From: Tridacna crocea
Taxonomy: Eukaryota; Mollusca; Bivalvia; Cardiida; Cardiidae
Direction of reading: 5' to 3'
DNA length: 64,000 bases
NCBI GenBank assembly: GCA_943736015.1
Contig: OX031064.1
Location: 29,387,361 to 29,451,360, forward strand
The notes below the pieces were generated by a model, which saw only the letters and a program-made list of their open reading frames with translations, did not search any database and had not been told where the DNA came from. Positions 56,148 to 64,000 of the stretch are shown here, piece after piece (within the stretch, counting starts at the first letter, position 1; each line of letters begins with the position of its first letter). The position numbers were made by a program, and so were the translations under genes.

Positions 56148-56374
56148 TTAACCCTACTAAACAATCCCTGGTTTTTACAACCCTGAGATAGAAGCCTTTT
56201 GAAAACATTGTGGGAAAAGGAGAAAATGCTGGTAACCAGCATTTTCTCCTTTTCCCACAATGTTTTCTACCCTGCTAGAAATAAATTTCAACATTCGAGT
56301 TGCCTTTAATTTGTCGTCCACAAGTGCTTTCAATTTGGATCGATCCAAAATTTTGTTGGTTGGTAAAGGGTTAA
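56148..56374 (+). repeat. TTAA MITE with a perfect 33-nt-arm palindrome
   Basis: TTAACCCTACTAAACAATCC; arms GAAAACATTGTGGG... / ...CCCACAATGTTTTC; right end TTGGTAAAGGGTTAA. The best consensus-type copy. Confidence 0.93.
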
Positions 56375-56545
56375 AATCATTTTGTCTGGCTGATTCTGAG
56401 ACAGAATGGTCCTAAGCTTTGTAGAAAACTTTACAAGAGTAAAAAGTGTTGCCACAGGTCGGCCTGTGCAGACTGCACAGGCTGACCCGAGTCAAAACTT
56501 TTTGGCAGATGGATTATATCTGATTTTTTAACAATCTTGCTCACA
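56375..56545 (+). repeat. Family G repeat fragment
   Basis: TCATTTTGTCTGGCTGATTC; hairpin CAGGTCGGCCTGTGCAG..CTGCACAGGCTGACC. Confidence 0.6.
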
Positions 56546-56628
56546 TTAATATGACTTTTACTGAAGGATTAAAGAATGTTGTTATAGGGTGCATTGACAT
56601 CCAAGGTTATTTAGATGCACATGATTAA

Positions 56629-56895
56629 TGGCCAGGTCGCTCATTGGTTAGTACCGTATACCAGACTTGTGACCTGGAAGTCGGAGGTTTGATACCCAAT
56701 TGAAGCAAACTTTCTTTCCGGCAATTTTTTGCCTCCTATCTCGCATGCATGGGAGAAAAGAAGTCAGTGGCTTTGGAAAGAAAGTAGCGTACGCTTTAGT
56801 GTGAGAGAGCCAGCAAACGCATTGGTGTGTCACTGAGCGCCATGATGTGACCGAAGCCATTGAAATGGCAGTAAACTCCAATACAAACAAACAAT
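56629..56895 (+). repeat. tRNA-derived SINE
   Basis: The head resembles a tRNA: GGTCGCTCATTGGTTAGTAC (A box) and GGAGGTTTGATACCC (B box). The body has TCGCATGCATGGGAGAAAAG and CGCATTGGTGTGTCACTGAG, and the tail AATACAAACAAACAA. Related pieces at 38493, 43150 and 43420. Not a functional tRNA: the 3' acceptor arm is missing. Confidence 0.75.
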
Positions 56896-57621
56896 AGATG
56901 CACATGACACAGAGTACAGAGAGAAGATAAAGGCTGAATATATAATCCACTTAACCTCAAAATGTGTATGTCTCATGGGCTGGACTTTTGAACAAGACTA
57001 TGGATGATACAGATCCAAGATCAGAGTGTGCAGTCTGATCTTAGATTTATGCCATATGCAGAAGTCTATTTTTTTCCAAATGCACTAAAAGGATTATGCA
57101 TTTCATACCTGGAATGTCCTTTTATGCCTCAGTCAGTTTACCTACCAAAAGTTGATAAAAAAAAAAAAGTTAAACTGGTCAGCTCTTTTTTATTAAGTAC
57201 TTCCTACAAGTTCCAGGAGAAATTAAGATGCACTCACAAGCCTTTGACCCAAAAGATGAATTTTCATACAAGTTATTAGTCGCAGTAATTTTGGTATAAG
57301 GCACTTTATTATGCTTTTTGCAGCAGTTTTGTATAGTACTTGATTCTCTGAGGACAGTAATGCTTGATTCTCTGAGGAAATATGCTCTTTGTTACATGTT
57401 TAGATGGATAACAGCTGATGCAAGAAGCAGAACTTTCAAGTCTACACTTCAAACATACAGTTTTGGACTTAGCCTTTTTTCTATCATTTGCAATGTTTTC
57501 AATGTGGCTTAAATTTTAGGATTTGCCTTTGAAAGTATAATGAAAGTTTGGGAATTAGAGAAAATGCTGATTTTCTACTTTTTTCTATGATGTTTTCATT
57601 AATTATCTACCTCATTGTTGT

Positions 57622-57847
57622 TTAACTCTTTACTAAACGACAAAATTCTGGACATGCCCAAATTGAAAGCGCTTGTAGATGCCAAAAATAATGTGACTCA
57701 AAAATTGAAAGTTGTTTCCAGTAGGGTAAAAAATATTGGCGGAAAAGGAGAAAATGCTGGTTACCAGCATTTTCTCCTTTCCACATGTTTTCAAAAAAGT
57801 TCTATTTGTGGGTTGTAAAAACCAGGGATTGTTTGGAAAAGGGTTAA
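57622..57847 (-). repeat. TTAA MITE, inverted
   Basis: TTAACTCTTTACTAAACGAC; palindrome around CTGGTTACCAG; right end TTTGGAAAAGGGTTAA. Confidence 0.9.
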
Positions 57848-57879
57848 ACTTTGGGTTTTGCTGTGAGTAGCACTCTGAA

Positions 57880-58020
57880 AATGGGGTTTAACTCATCTGC
57901 AAAAAGTATTGACCTGTGACAGCATGCAGAGTCAGCACAAGCTGACCTCGACCAAAACTTTTAGCTATCGGTCAATTTTGTGCAAGTCCAAGAACCAGTT
58001 TACCTCATGATTCAGTTGAT
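57880..58020 (+). repeat. Family G repeat fragment
   Basis: TTTAACTCATCTGCAAAAAG; CAGCATGCAGAGTCAGCACAAGCTGAC region. Confidence 0.5.
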
Positions 58021-58038
58021 TGTTTAACAATACATATT

Positions 58039-58267
58039 TTAACCCTTTACCACATGGAAGAATTTTAGATCTATCCAAATGGAAAGCATTTACAGGCAAT
58101 ATTTTCATAGAGGCTCAATCCATGCAATTTTTCTTTGATATATAAGAAAACTTTGTGGGAAAAGGAGAAAATGCTACTTACCAGCATTTTCTCCTTTTCC
58201 CACAAAGTTTTCAAAGTGCCTCTTCCTAAGGAGCGTTAAAAGTTGTCATTGTGTAATAAAGGGTTAA
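58039..58267 (-). repeat. TTAA MITE with a CTTTGTGGG/CCCACAAAG palindrome
   Basis: TTAACCCTTTACCACATGGA; outer arms AACTTTGTGGG / CCCACAAAGTT changed together; right end TGTAATAAAGGGTTAA. Confidence 0.9.
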
Positions 58268-58379
58268 GGATCCATAACCATGTAACAACGTCCTTTTCAT
58301 CATGCATCACACAGATGCATTAAGCCCCCTTTTGCAAGAGAACAGCTCACATATAAATATCTACAGTAAAGTTAAATAC

Positions 58380-58622
58380 CAGTAGAGCCCCAATTCCAGA
58401 TAAAAGATATATGATTATCATTCTCAGCCATCCTGCCGTGCGCTCAATTTGAGTCCAGAGTATCCACTGTGCAAGAGTAACCATAGCTACATGAATGATT
58501 CCATTGTGATACAGAAGGGATAAAGGAAATCTCCACCACTGATAGGGAGCCTCTGGGAGCCAAGGTTGTTCAGGGGATGAGGCCAGGTCTCCAAGACCAC
58601 AAACGCCATTCAAACAATTGAC
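58380..58622 (-). CDS. Inactive rhomboid (iRhom), penultimate exon
   Basis: The acceptor is TCTATTTTATAG and the donor CTG|GTATTT; 243 nt, phase 0 at both ends. It encodes VNCLNGVCGLGDL, a WWRFPLSLLYHNGIIHV loop with a membrane helix, then WTQIERTAGWLRMIIIYLLS and GIGALL. It joins the next exon as SGIGALLTSAVF. This is the iRhom order: ...CL..VCG..., ...LSLFLHAGVVH, ...LE..AGW.R..IIF.LSG. The 5' part of the gene lies beyond the retrotransposon, outside the window. The intron to the last exon (about 2.7 kb) holds three clear TTAA MITEs and a SINE. Confidence 0.9.
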
Positions 58623-58699
58623 CTATAAAATAGAAATAAGTTCTTACACTGCACCCAAATGACATGCAGTTTTTCATAGCACTGAAATTAAAAAAAAAA

Positions 58700-58909
58700 A
58701 AATGGCATGACTGTTAATAAACCTGAGAATGAAGCCTTCTGAAAGCATCAAGGGAAAAGGAGAAAATTCTGGTAACCAGCATTTTCTCCTTTTCCCACGA
58801 TGTTTTCTTCCCTTCCTAAAAAAAAAAAATTCAAGTCATTTTTATCTTGTTGTCTACAAATGCTTTCAGTTTGGACCAGTCTAAAATTTTGTTGTTTGGT
58901 AAAGAGTCA
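58700..58909 (+). repeat. TTAA MITE, left end decayed
   Basis: GTTAATAAACCTGAGAATGA; palindrome around CTGGTAACCAG; right end TTTGGTAAAGAGTC. Confidence 0.85.
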
Positions 58910-59229
58910 AAAATGGAATACAAGACAATGAAAATTTTCACAAGAGCATGTCATTTGGGTGCCAATTGTCAGCTGCATGTGCTTGATTTTCAGTGAAAAG
59001 TTTGAAAAAGGTGCATAACTGTGTATAATTACTTTGATGGTTACCTACCTCTTGTATGTGTTCCCATTTTGATAGTTAACAACTTGTCCAACAGTCCAAG
59101 ATTGAAGTAAATATCTTCAGTAATAGCAGAGATGTTACAAAATGTCAAAGTTAAACAGCGCAAGGACACAGTGAAACCAAAAATGTATTTGGAAACTTTT
59201 TCCTCCTTCATGGAATTAGCACAGTTTTT

Positions 59230-59284
59230 TATCCCTTTACCACATGATCTCCACTTTTAATGACCCTGAAAGAAGGCTTTGTAA
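59230..59284 (+). repeat. TTAA MITE, 5' stub cut by the retrotransposon
   Basis: CCCTTTACCACATGATCTCC ... CCCTGAAAGAAGGCTTTGTA, then the retrotransposon tail begins. The other half would lie beyond 64000. Confidence 0.8.
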
Positions 59285-59937
59285 TGAATGAATGAATGTT
59301 GTTTTATGGCGCATCGACAACTTTGGTAATTTAGCGCGCATATCTATGTTAAAAGATAATAAACGTGGAGTTGTTTAAACTGAATAAAGTTTGAATGACA
59401 ATAAAAGAATTGAATTAAGAAAATTTAATGCATAACGGGCATCATCGAGTTACAGGGCAATCCCTATATACTCAAATGTTTTAAATGATAAGAACTGAAT
59501 TAAGAAGAATGCATAAAGGGCATTATCGAGTTACAGGGCAATCCCTATATACTCAAAAGTTTTAAATGATAAGATTTAAGAATGTGATAAAAAGGTTAAT
59601 GCTGGTTTGATAAAAAGAAGTTTTTTTAAATGAAAAAAATATGTGTCATTTATAATGTGCATAAAATATGATATTGAGTGGCTGGGTGTCCCTGCCTACT
59701 CCAAAGCTTTAGGTTAAAAGGTAAGATTGATAATATTGTTTTTCCTTGGAAATGAGGTTAAAACTGATAAAGATTGGGGCCTCCAATGGGATAAGATACT
59801 CCCATTAAAGAGGTCCTGTCTCCAATGAGATAAGATGTCTCCAAGAGAGCCAATCCTCCCATTAAGGAGATGCAAACTGAATATTAATGAAGTAAAGAAT
59901 GTTGTAAAAAGATGGGTAAGAAACTCCAGAGTAAATA
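59285..59937 (-). other. 3' UTR and tail of the retrotransposon, with tandem duplications
   Basis: No reading frame. It contains two copies of a roughly 110-bp segment (59386-59575, with GAGTTACAGGGCAATCCC in each) and a short set of repeats containing CCAAT and CTCC near 59770-59880. It ends at the (GAAT)n run at 59285-59296 (plus-strand view). Confidence 0.75.
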
Positions 59938-60699
59938 TCACAGTTTATTGTAAATGCCAATCTCCTTTATGAAAGCGATAATAGATTCAACACTGACAGA
60001 ATCAAAAAGATTTTTCAAACTATCAACGTTGAAATATTTTGAACGAACTGGCTGAAAGTCAATGCAATCTAGTAGGATATGTTTTACAGAAAAGGTTGCA
60101 TTGCATGGTATACATTCAGGGGCATCATCTCTTGTCAAGAGCCAGGAATGTGTGATGCGTGAATGGCCAATTCGAAGTCGTGCAATTATCACTTCTTCTC
60201 GACGAACGGATCTGTAAACGGGATACCATTCACCAAGGGATGGTTTAACTGAATGCAGTTTATTGAAAATATCAGCATCCCACTGGGATTGCCAAGAAGA
60301 TTGGATACGTGATAAAACGGAGGATTTAAAATCAGTGTGTGGAACTTTAAAATCTGAAATGGGAAGGTTAAGTGCAGATTTGGCAGACCTATCGGCATTT
60401 TCATTGCCTTTGATGCCTACATGACTTGGAAGCCAGCAGAACACCAGTCTTTTCTTAGAAGAAATTTGTGAGATCCTTTCAAGTAAACTGCAGATTAAAG
60501 GATTCTCAAGTCGTTGATTTGAAAGGGCCTGTAATGTTGACAAAGAGTCTGAAAAGATAATAAAACGGTTGGAATTAGAACTTTCAACTAGATTAAGGGC
60601 AAGATCTACTGCTTTAATTTCAGCAGAGAAGATAGAGGAGTTGTTTGGAAGGCGGCATTTTAAGCTCCTTTGTCCATAAACAGCGGCAGGAGCGGACAA
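59938..60699 (-). CDS. RNase H domain and C-terminal zinc-finger-like region of the retrotransposon
   Basis: The open frame of 253 codons carries FSAEIKAVDLAL (Glu), FIIFSDSLSTLQAL (Asp) and CWLPSHVGIKGNENADRSAK (His, Asp), the RNase H catalytic series minus its first Asp, which was lost with the upstream deletion. The C-terminal part has LRIGHSRITHSWLL and C..C....KHILLDC, the usual HC-rich end of I-clade ORF2. It ends at 59938. The first codon is a deletion junction, not a start. Confidence 0.88.
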   Translation of the reverse strand: MSAPAAVYGQRSLKCRLPNNSSIFSAEIKAVDLALNLVESSNSNRFIIFSDSLSTLQALSNQRLENPLICSLLERISQISSKKRLVFCWLPSHVGIKGNENADRSAKSALNLPISDFKVPHTDFKSSVLSRIQSSWQSQWDADIFNKLHSVKPSLGEWYPVYRSVRREEVIIARLRIGHSRITHSWLLTRDDAPECIPCNATFSVKHILLDCIDFQPVRSKYFNVDSLKNLFDSVSVESIIAFIKEIGIYNKL

Positions 60700-60702
60700 G
60701 AT

Positions 60703-61084
60703 GATCTATGGTGCCGCGCTGGTGACGAAATCCACTCTGTACATCAACGATGAGGTTGTTCTTCTCTAAAAACCAGACAAGCCTGTCGTTGACCATACGT
60801 TCTAGGGTCTTGCAGAGACAACTAGTAAGAGCTATTGGCCGATAGTTAGCCGGGTCACTAGCATCTTTGCCAGGTTTTGGGATAGGAATGACAAGTGCCT
60901 CCCGCCAGGATGCAGGAAAATCACCTGACTGCCAGATATCATTAAAAATATCAAGTAAAACTGAGAGGGAAGTAAAAGGTAAGTGTTTTAAAAACTGGTA
61001 ATGAACTTTATCTGGGCCAGGAGAAGAATCATGAGCTTTATTCAGAGCAGATTTTAATTCTTTAAAAGTGAAGAGTTTATTATA
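60703..61084 (-). pseudogene. Reverse transcriptase fragment of the same element
   Basis: After the nested MITE the frame continues YNKLFTFKELKSALNKAHD, SSPGPDKVHYQFLKHL, WREALVIPIPKPGKDAS, NYRPIALTSCLCKTLERM and VQSGFRHQRGTIDHLV, covering RT blocks 0 to 2a. It then joins out of frame to RNase H sequence near 60700. Fingers are present; the palm with the catalytic aspartates and the thumb are gone. The deletion size, probably over 1 kb, is inferred from family layout. Confidence 0.88.
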
Positions 61085-61086
61085 AT

Positions 61087-61252
61087 CAGGCCCGTAGGAA
61101 CAGGGGGGGCTAGGGGGGGCTCAGCCCCCCCAATAATTTTGAAAATCATAGTAACTAAAATATGAGTTTTTAGCGCAATGCAATTACCACGCAAAAAATC
61201 TCAGTATTTCGAAGTTAGCCCCCCCAATCTTGAAATGCTTCCTACGTGGCTG
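61087..61252. mobile_element. 166-bp MITE inserted in the retrotransposon ORF2, 5-bp target duplication
   Basis: The ends are CAGGCCCGTAGGAA on the left and the complement of CAGCCACGTAGGAA on the right. Both ends contain a poly-G/poly-C run next to GGGGGGGCTA. It is flanked by ATAAT on each side (61082-61086 and 61253-61257). Excision with one ATAAT restores the host reading frame (EHYNK). The TIR style resembles hAT-type MITEs, but the 5-bp duplication makes that uncertain. Confidence 0.85.
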
Positions 61253-62533
61253 ATAATGCTCTGAATTCGAAGACTTGAAATTAAGCTTTTTCTTTTCTTC
61301 TCTAGCTTTATTCCTCTGAAACTTTTCTGAATAGTTTGCAGAGGAAGACTTTTTGCAAAAAGTGTTAGCAAGAGCATCAGCTATACCCTGGGGAGATTCC
61401 AACGAAGTATTGTTAACCTCAAGGTGACTAACAGGGGTCTGGCCTTTGCCATTGATCTTTCTGATCATATCCCAAGTTTTTTTAGTAGTAGTTCTACTAT
61501 TCAACTTAGAGACATATTGTCTCCAGGCCTTGCGCTTACTTTCTTTAATGGTACGACGGGCTTTTGCCCTGGAAATACGGAATAAGTTGAGATTGTCTTT
61601 GGTAGGCCTGAGATTAAAATTTCTAAGGGCCTGTTTTCTGTCTCTGACAGCCTGTTTACAATCATCATTGTACCAAGGCTTGTCAGGTCGTTTTGGGTTT
61701 GTCGAGGTCTGAGGGACGGACTGTTCAGCTGCATCAATTAATAGGGAAGTGAAAAGTTTTGCAGGATCATCGCAATTTCCAAATTTATCATGTGTAATGG
61801 TCTGTTCACATAGGGTTTCAAATTTATTCCAATTGGCTTTGGAAAGCTTCCATTTCTGCGGTCGTACACTGCTGGACGGTTGTGTAGATGAAAAGATAAT
61901 GGGGAAGTGATCACTTCCACACAAATTCTCAGTCACTTTCCAAGTAAAATTGGGAAGTAAGACTGGGCTGCATAATGTTAAATCAATGGAAGAGTAAGAT
62001 CCAGTTGCTGGATGCAAGTAGGTTTTGGATTTGTTATCATTCATGAAAGACAGAGAGTTGTTCGAAATGAAGTTCTCCAACTGGAGACCTCTCTGGTTGG
62101 TGTCATTGCAACCCCACATAACATTGTGACCATTAAAGTCCCCAGCAAGAATATAGGGGGATGGCAATTGTGAAATGAGATCATTCAGATTGGTCTCATT
62201 GATAGGTATGCTTGGTGGGAGATATAAAGAACACAGTGTAACAGCACTGTGTATAGATAACCTGACAGCAACAGCTTGCAGGTTTGTATTTAAAGAGATA
62301 ACTTTGTGAGGAATGTTGTTGTTTACAATAATAGAAACACCTCCTCTGGCTTTTTCACCTTCGGTAAAAATCTTGTTGTAAACAGAATGATATTTGATAG
62401 TGATATCATCCTCCCGTTTAAGGAAGGTTTCTTGCAGACAAACAGCAACTGGTTTGTGCTCATTGATTAAAAGTGAAAGTTCGTCAAAGTTTGACTTCAG
62501 ACCTCGACAATTCCACTGGATTATGGTATCCAT
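61253..62533 (-). CDS. Retrotransposon endonuclease and linker (ORF2, N-terminal part)
   Basis: Met at 62533 starts MDTIIQWNCRGLKSNFDEL, the usual beginning of an exonuclease-endonuclease-phosphatase domain that nicks target DNA. Visible catalytic motifs: CLQETFL (Glu), ILAGDFNGHN (Asp/Asn), SSIDLTL (Asp) and GSDHFPI (Asp-His). A 3' linker rich in Arg/Lys (KARRTIKESKRKAWRQY) leads to RT. The frame is interrupted at codons EHY by a 166-bp MITE, which adds foreign codons and a stop near 61184. Removing that MITE and one copy of its duplication restores the frame into RT. Confidence 0.9.
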
Positions 62534-62605
62534 AGTGCATGAGGAAAGTATAGAGACTAAAGTAAAACACGAGGCCGTAAACCAATGCATTTTAAAATAG
62601 ACTGG

Positions 62606-64000
62606 TTAAGATTTAATTACAGATGTCTCGGCTTTGGATGATTGCCAAGCGTCAAAATCCTTGTTCCAAAGATCTTTGGAAGTGGACCAGATAGAGGCTT
62701 CTGAATCTGAAGCCTCACCTTCCAGATTTTCAGTATCTGCATCCATGTCCTCTAGCTCCGAAAATCTGTTGGAGGTAGGGACAGGATCATTTACTTTGAC
62801 TGTGATCTCACAAGATCCTTGGTTATCTTTAGATTGTGGTTTAGATTTGGAAGAAGACCTTTTAGGAGGTCGGGGTGTATGATTGGGATTGTTATCCTTG
62901 GATGAGACGTTAGGTTTTGTTGTAGACTGTGAAGATGGAGGTTGTGGTTTCTTAGGAGGTGGTTGTGAAGAGGTAGATGGCTTTGGAGTTTTCCGTGAAG
63001 AATTTTGTGAAGGTGTAGATGGCTTTGAAGTTTTTTGAGACGAACTATTTTGAGAGTTTGTGGGTTTTGAGGATGCCGAAGAGGTTGTGTTTGTTTTAGA
63101 TACAGATGGAGAGTCAGGAATTAGTTTTGACAAGGTGGATGGAGGAAGTTCTTTCAGTTCAGAAGCTACATCAGGAAATTTTTGAAGTAGAACTTTCGCA
63201 AGAATTTTACAAGTGCTGCAGTCGTCCTTTTCAGTTGACGAGCCAACAACACCTGCATAACTAGGACCAGAAGAGGTTTTCTTGCGTTGTTCAGATATTT
63301 TCCTTGCCTCTGGAAAGGTAACATTATTGTTATATTTAATAGAAAGAATTTCTTTTTCTTCTTTCCATACTGGACACTCTCTTGAAAAAGTAGAGTGTGC
63401 AGATTTGCAATTAATGCAGAGAGGAGGATTTGAACAAGTAGTACTGTCATGCTCAGGTCCTTGATGAGCACATTTTGAGCATGTTTCTTGGTTCGGACAT
63501 TTACTGATGTGATGGCCGTACCGCTGGCATTTAAAGCATCGCAAGGGGTTTGGCACATACACATCTACTTTGACTACTTGGAAGCCTATCTTGATAGAGG
63601 TTGGAAGAATAGGCGAAGAAAATGTTAAAATGTATGTATGTGTCAGTCTCTGTTCTCCATCTCTGCGTACAGAAATCCGCTGAACATCGGATACACCTTG
63701 TTGTTTTAGATTTTCTTTAATTTCTTGTAAGGAGTCGCAGTATGCAAGCTCTTTGCATCTAATTACTCCTTTACAAGAATTAAGTGAAGGATGAGGAAAA
63801 ATTTTAACGTCTATGTCAAAAAATTTGGCCTTTTTTAAAAGATTCAGTACTTGTTGATTTGTAAAACATTCAACTAGTAGGGTCTGGTCTTTAAGTTTTT
63901 TAACTGATTTTGGTGTACCAAGGATACTAGAGATTTGTTTTCTATAATGAATGGAGAGAGTTTAGTTATAGGTTTTGAATGATCTTGAGATTGGATAACA
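62606..64000 (-). CDS. Retrotransposon gag-like protein (ORF1), partial
   Basis: The frame runs through SILGTPKSVKKL, LVECFTNQQVLNLL, SLNSCKGVIRCKEL and PTSIKIGFQVVKVDVYVPN into three zinc-knuckle-like motifs beginning RCFKCQRYGHHISKCP, then CSKC...H, then CINC...H...C. A long Ser/Pro/Lys-rich low-complexity part and an acidic tail follow. This is the ORF1 of I-type elements, a nucleic-acid chaperone that packages the RNA. The visible frame begins near 63968, just after a stop. The expected upstream part (TKLSPFIIE) is one frame off, and a single extra A near 63936-63941 explains this. Confidence 0.88.

Larger units (their letters stand above)
59285..64000 (-). mobile_element. I/Nimb-like non-LTR retrotransposon, internally deleted, 5' end outside the window
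   Basis: Read on the minus strand, the order is gag with CCHC knuckles, an AP-type endonuclease, part of the reverse transcriptase, RNase H plus a CCHC-like tail, a 3' UTR, and an end CGCCATAAAACAACATTCATT with a (CATT)n tail. RNase H after RT and the gag style place it in the I/Nimb group. It cannot be active: most of RT, including the YADD region, is deleted, gag has an apparent frameshift, and a MITE is inserted. The 3' end lies inside a TTAA MITE that is cut off at about 59284. The element is co-oriented with iRhom and lies on its 5' side. Confidence 0.9.

Noticed and set aside
56629-56700. tRNA gene
   Set aside because: A and B boxes are present, but no full cloverleaf or acceptor stem; a SINE body and tail follow.
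60189-60404. 71-codon minus-strand frame
   Set aside because: Out-of-frame shadow of the RNase H reading frame.

Overview
This is a eukaryotic, AT-rich, intron-rich and very repeat-rich genomic window. It holds parts of three cellular genes: a RNase P protein with at least ten small exons, a rhomboid pseudoprotease and a tandem-CARD protein. The repeats include tandem-core elements that end in a tetranucleotide run plus a hairpin, Tc1/mariner relics, hundreds-of-bp MITEs, tRNA-derived SINE-like pieces and an I/Nimb-type non-LTR retrotransposon. This mix points to a marine invertebrate, most likely a bivalve mollusc. That is an inference from the style of the repeats; no diagnostic species marker was seen.

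Layout. 1-16 kb is almost entirely repeats: satellite-cored elements, a 145-bp-period array at 13-15.2 kb, a decayed mariner at 10.7-12.4 kb and a nested TA-flanked element at 1.8-2.6 kb. 16.4-23.6 kb, minus strand: three exons, all joined by phase-1 introns, encoding an N-terminus with two CARD-like death folds, most like a RIG-I-like receptor. A possible fourth exon lies at 7.6 kb and the rest of the gene is not in the window. 18-19.6 kb and 25.2-28.1 kb hold two non-coding blocks full of short recurring motifs; the second is bounded by inverted repeats. 31.8-33.5 kb is low in repeats and unassigned. 34.9-53.4 kb, plus strand: the RNase P/MRP subunit p30 gene (RPP30), with ten recognised exons and one expected exon not found. 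55.2-58.6 kb, minus strand: the last two exons of an inactive rhomboid (iRhom/RHBDF). 59.3-64 kb, minus strand: an I/Nimb-like retrotransposon (gag, endonuclease, damaged reverse transcriptase, RNase H, 3' UTR and tail) lying upstream of the iRhom exons, presumably in an intron.

The dominant feature is a family of about 225-bp elements bounded by TTAA, with about 45 clear or degenerate copies, mostly in the RPP30 and iRhom introns. Each carries a long near-perfect central palindrome. In several copies both arms carry matching changes, so the palindrome is kept while its sequence drifts.

A second theme is a shared architecture among unrelated satellite-cored elements: a 5' hairpin, a 5' motif complementary to the 3' hairpin, a tandem core, a GACGG/CAGA-type run, a 3' hairpin and CTAAAAA. 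Two of these families share nearly identical ends but carry different tandem cores. The 145-bp core also carries a perfect AGGTCA direct repeat with 2-bp spacing in ten units. The cellular genes are unrelated to one another in function; they are ordinary neighbours in a transposon-dense region.
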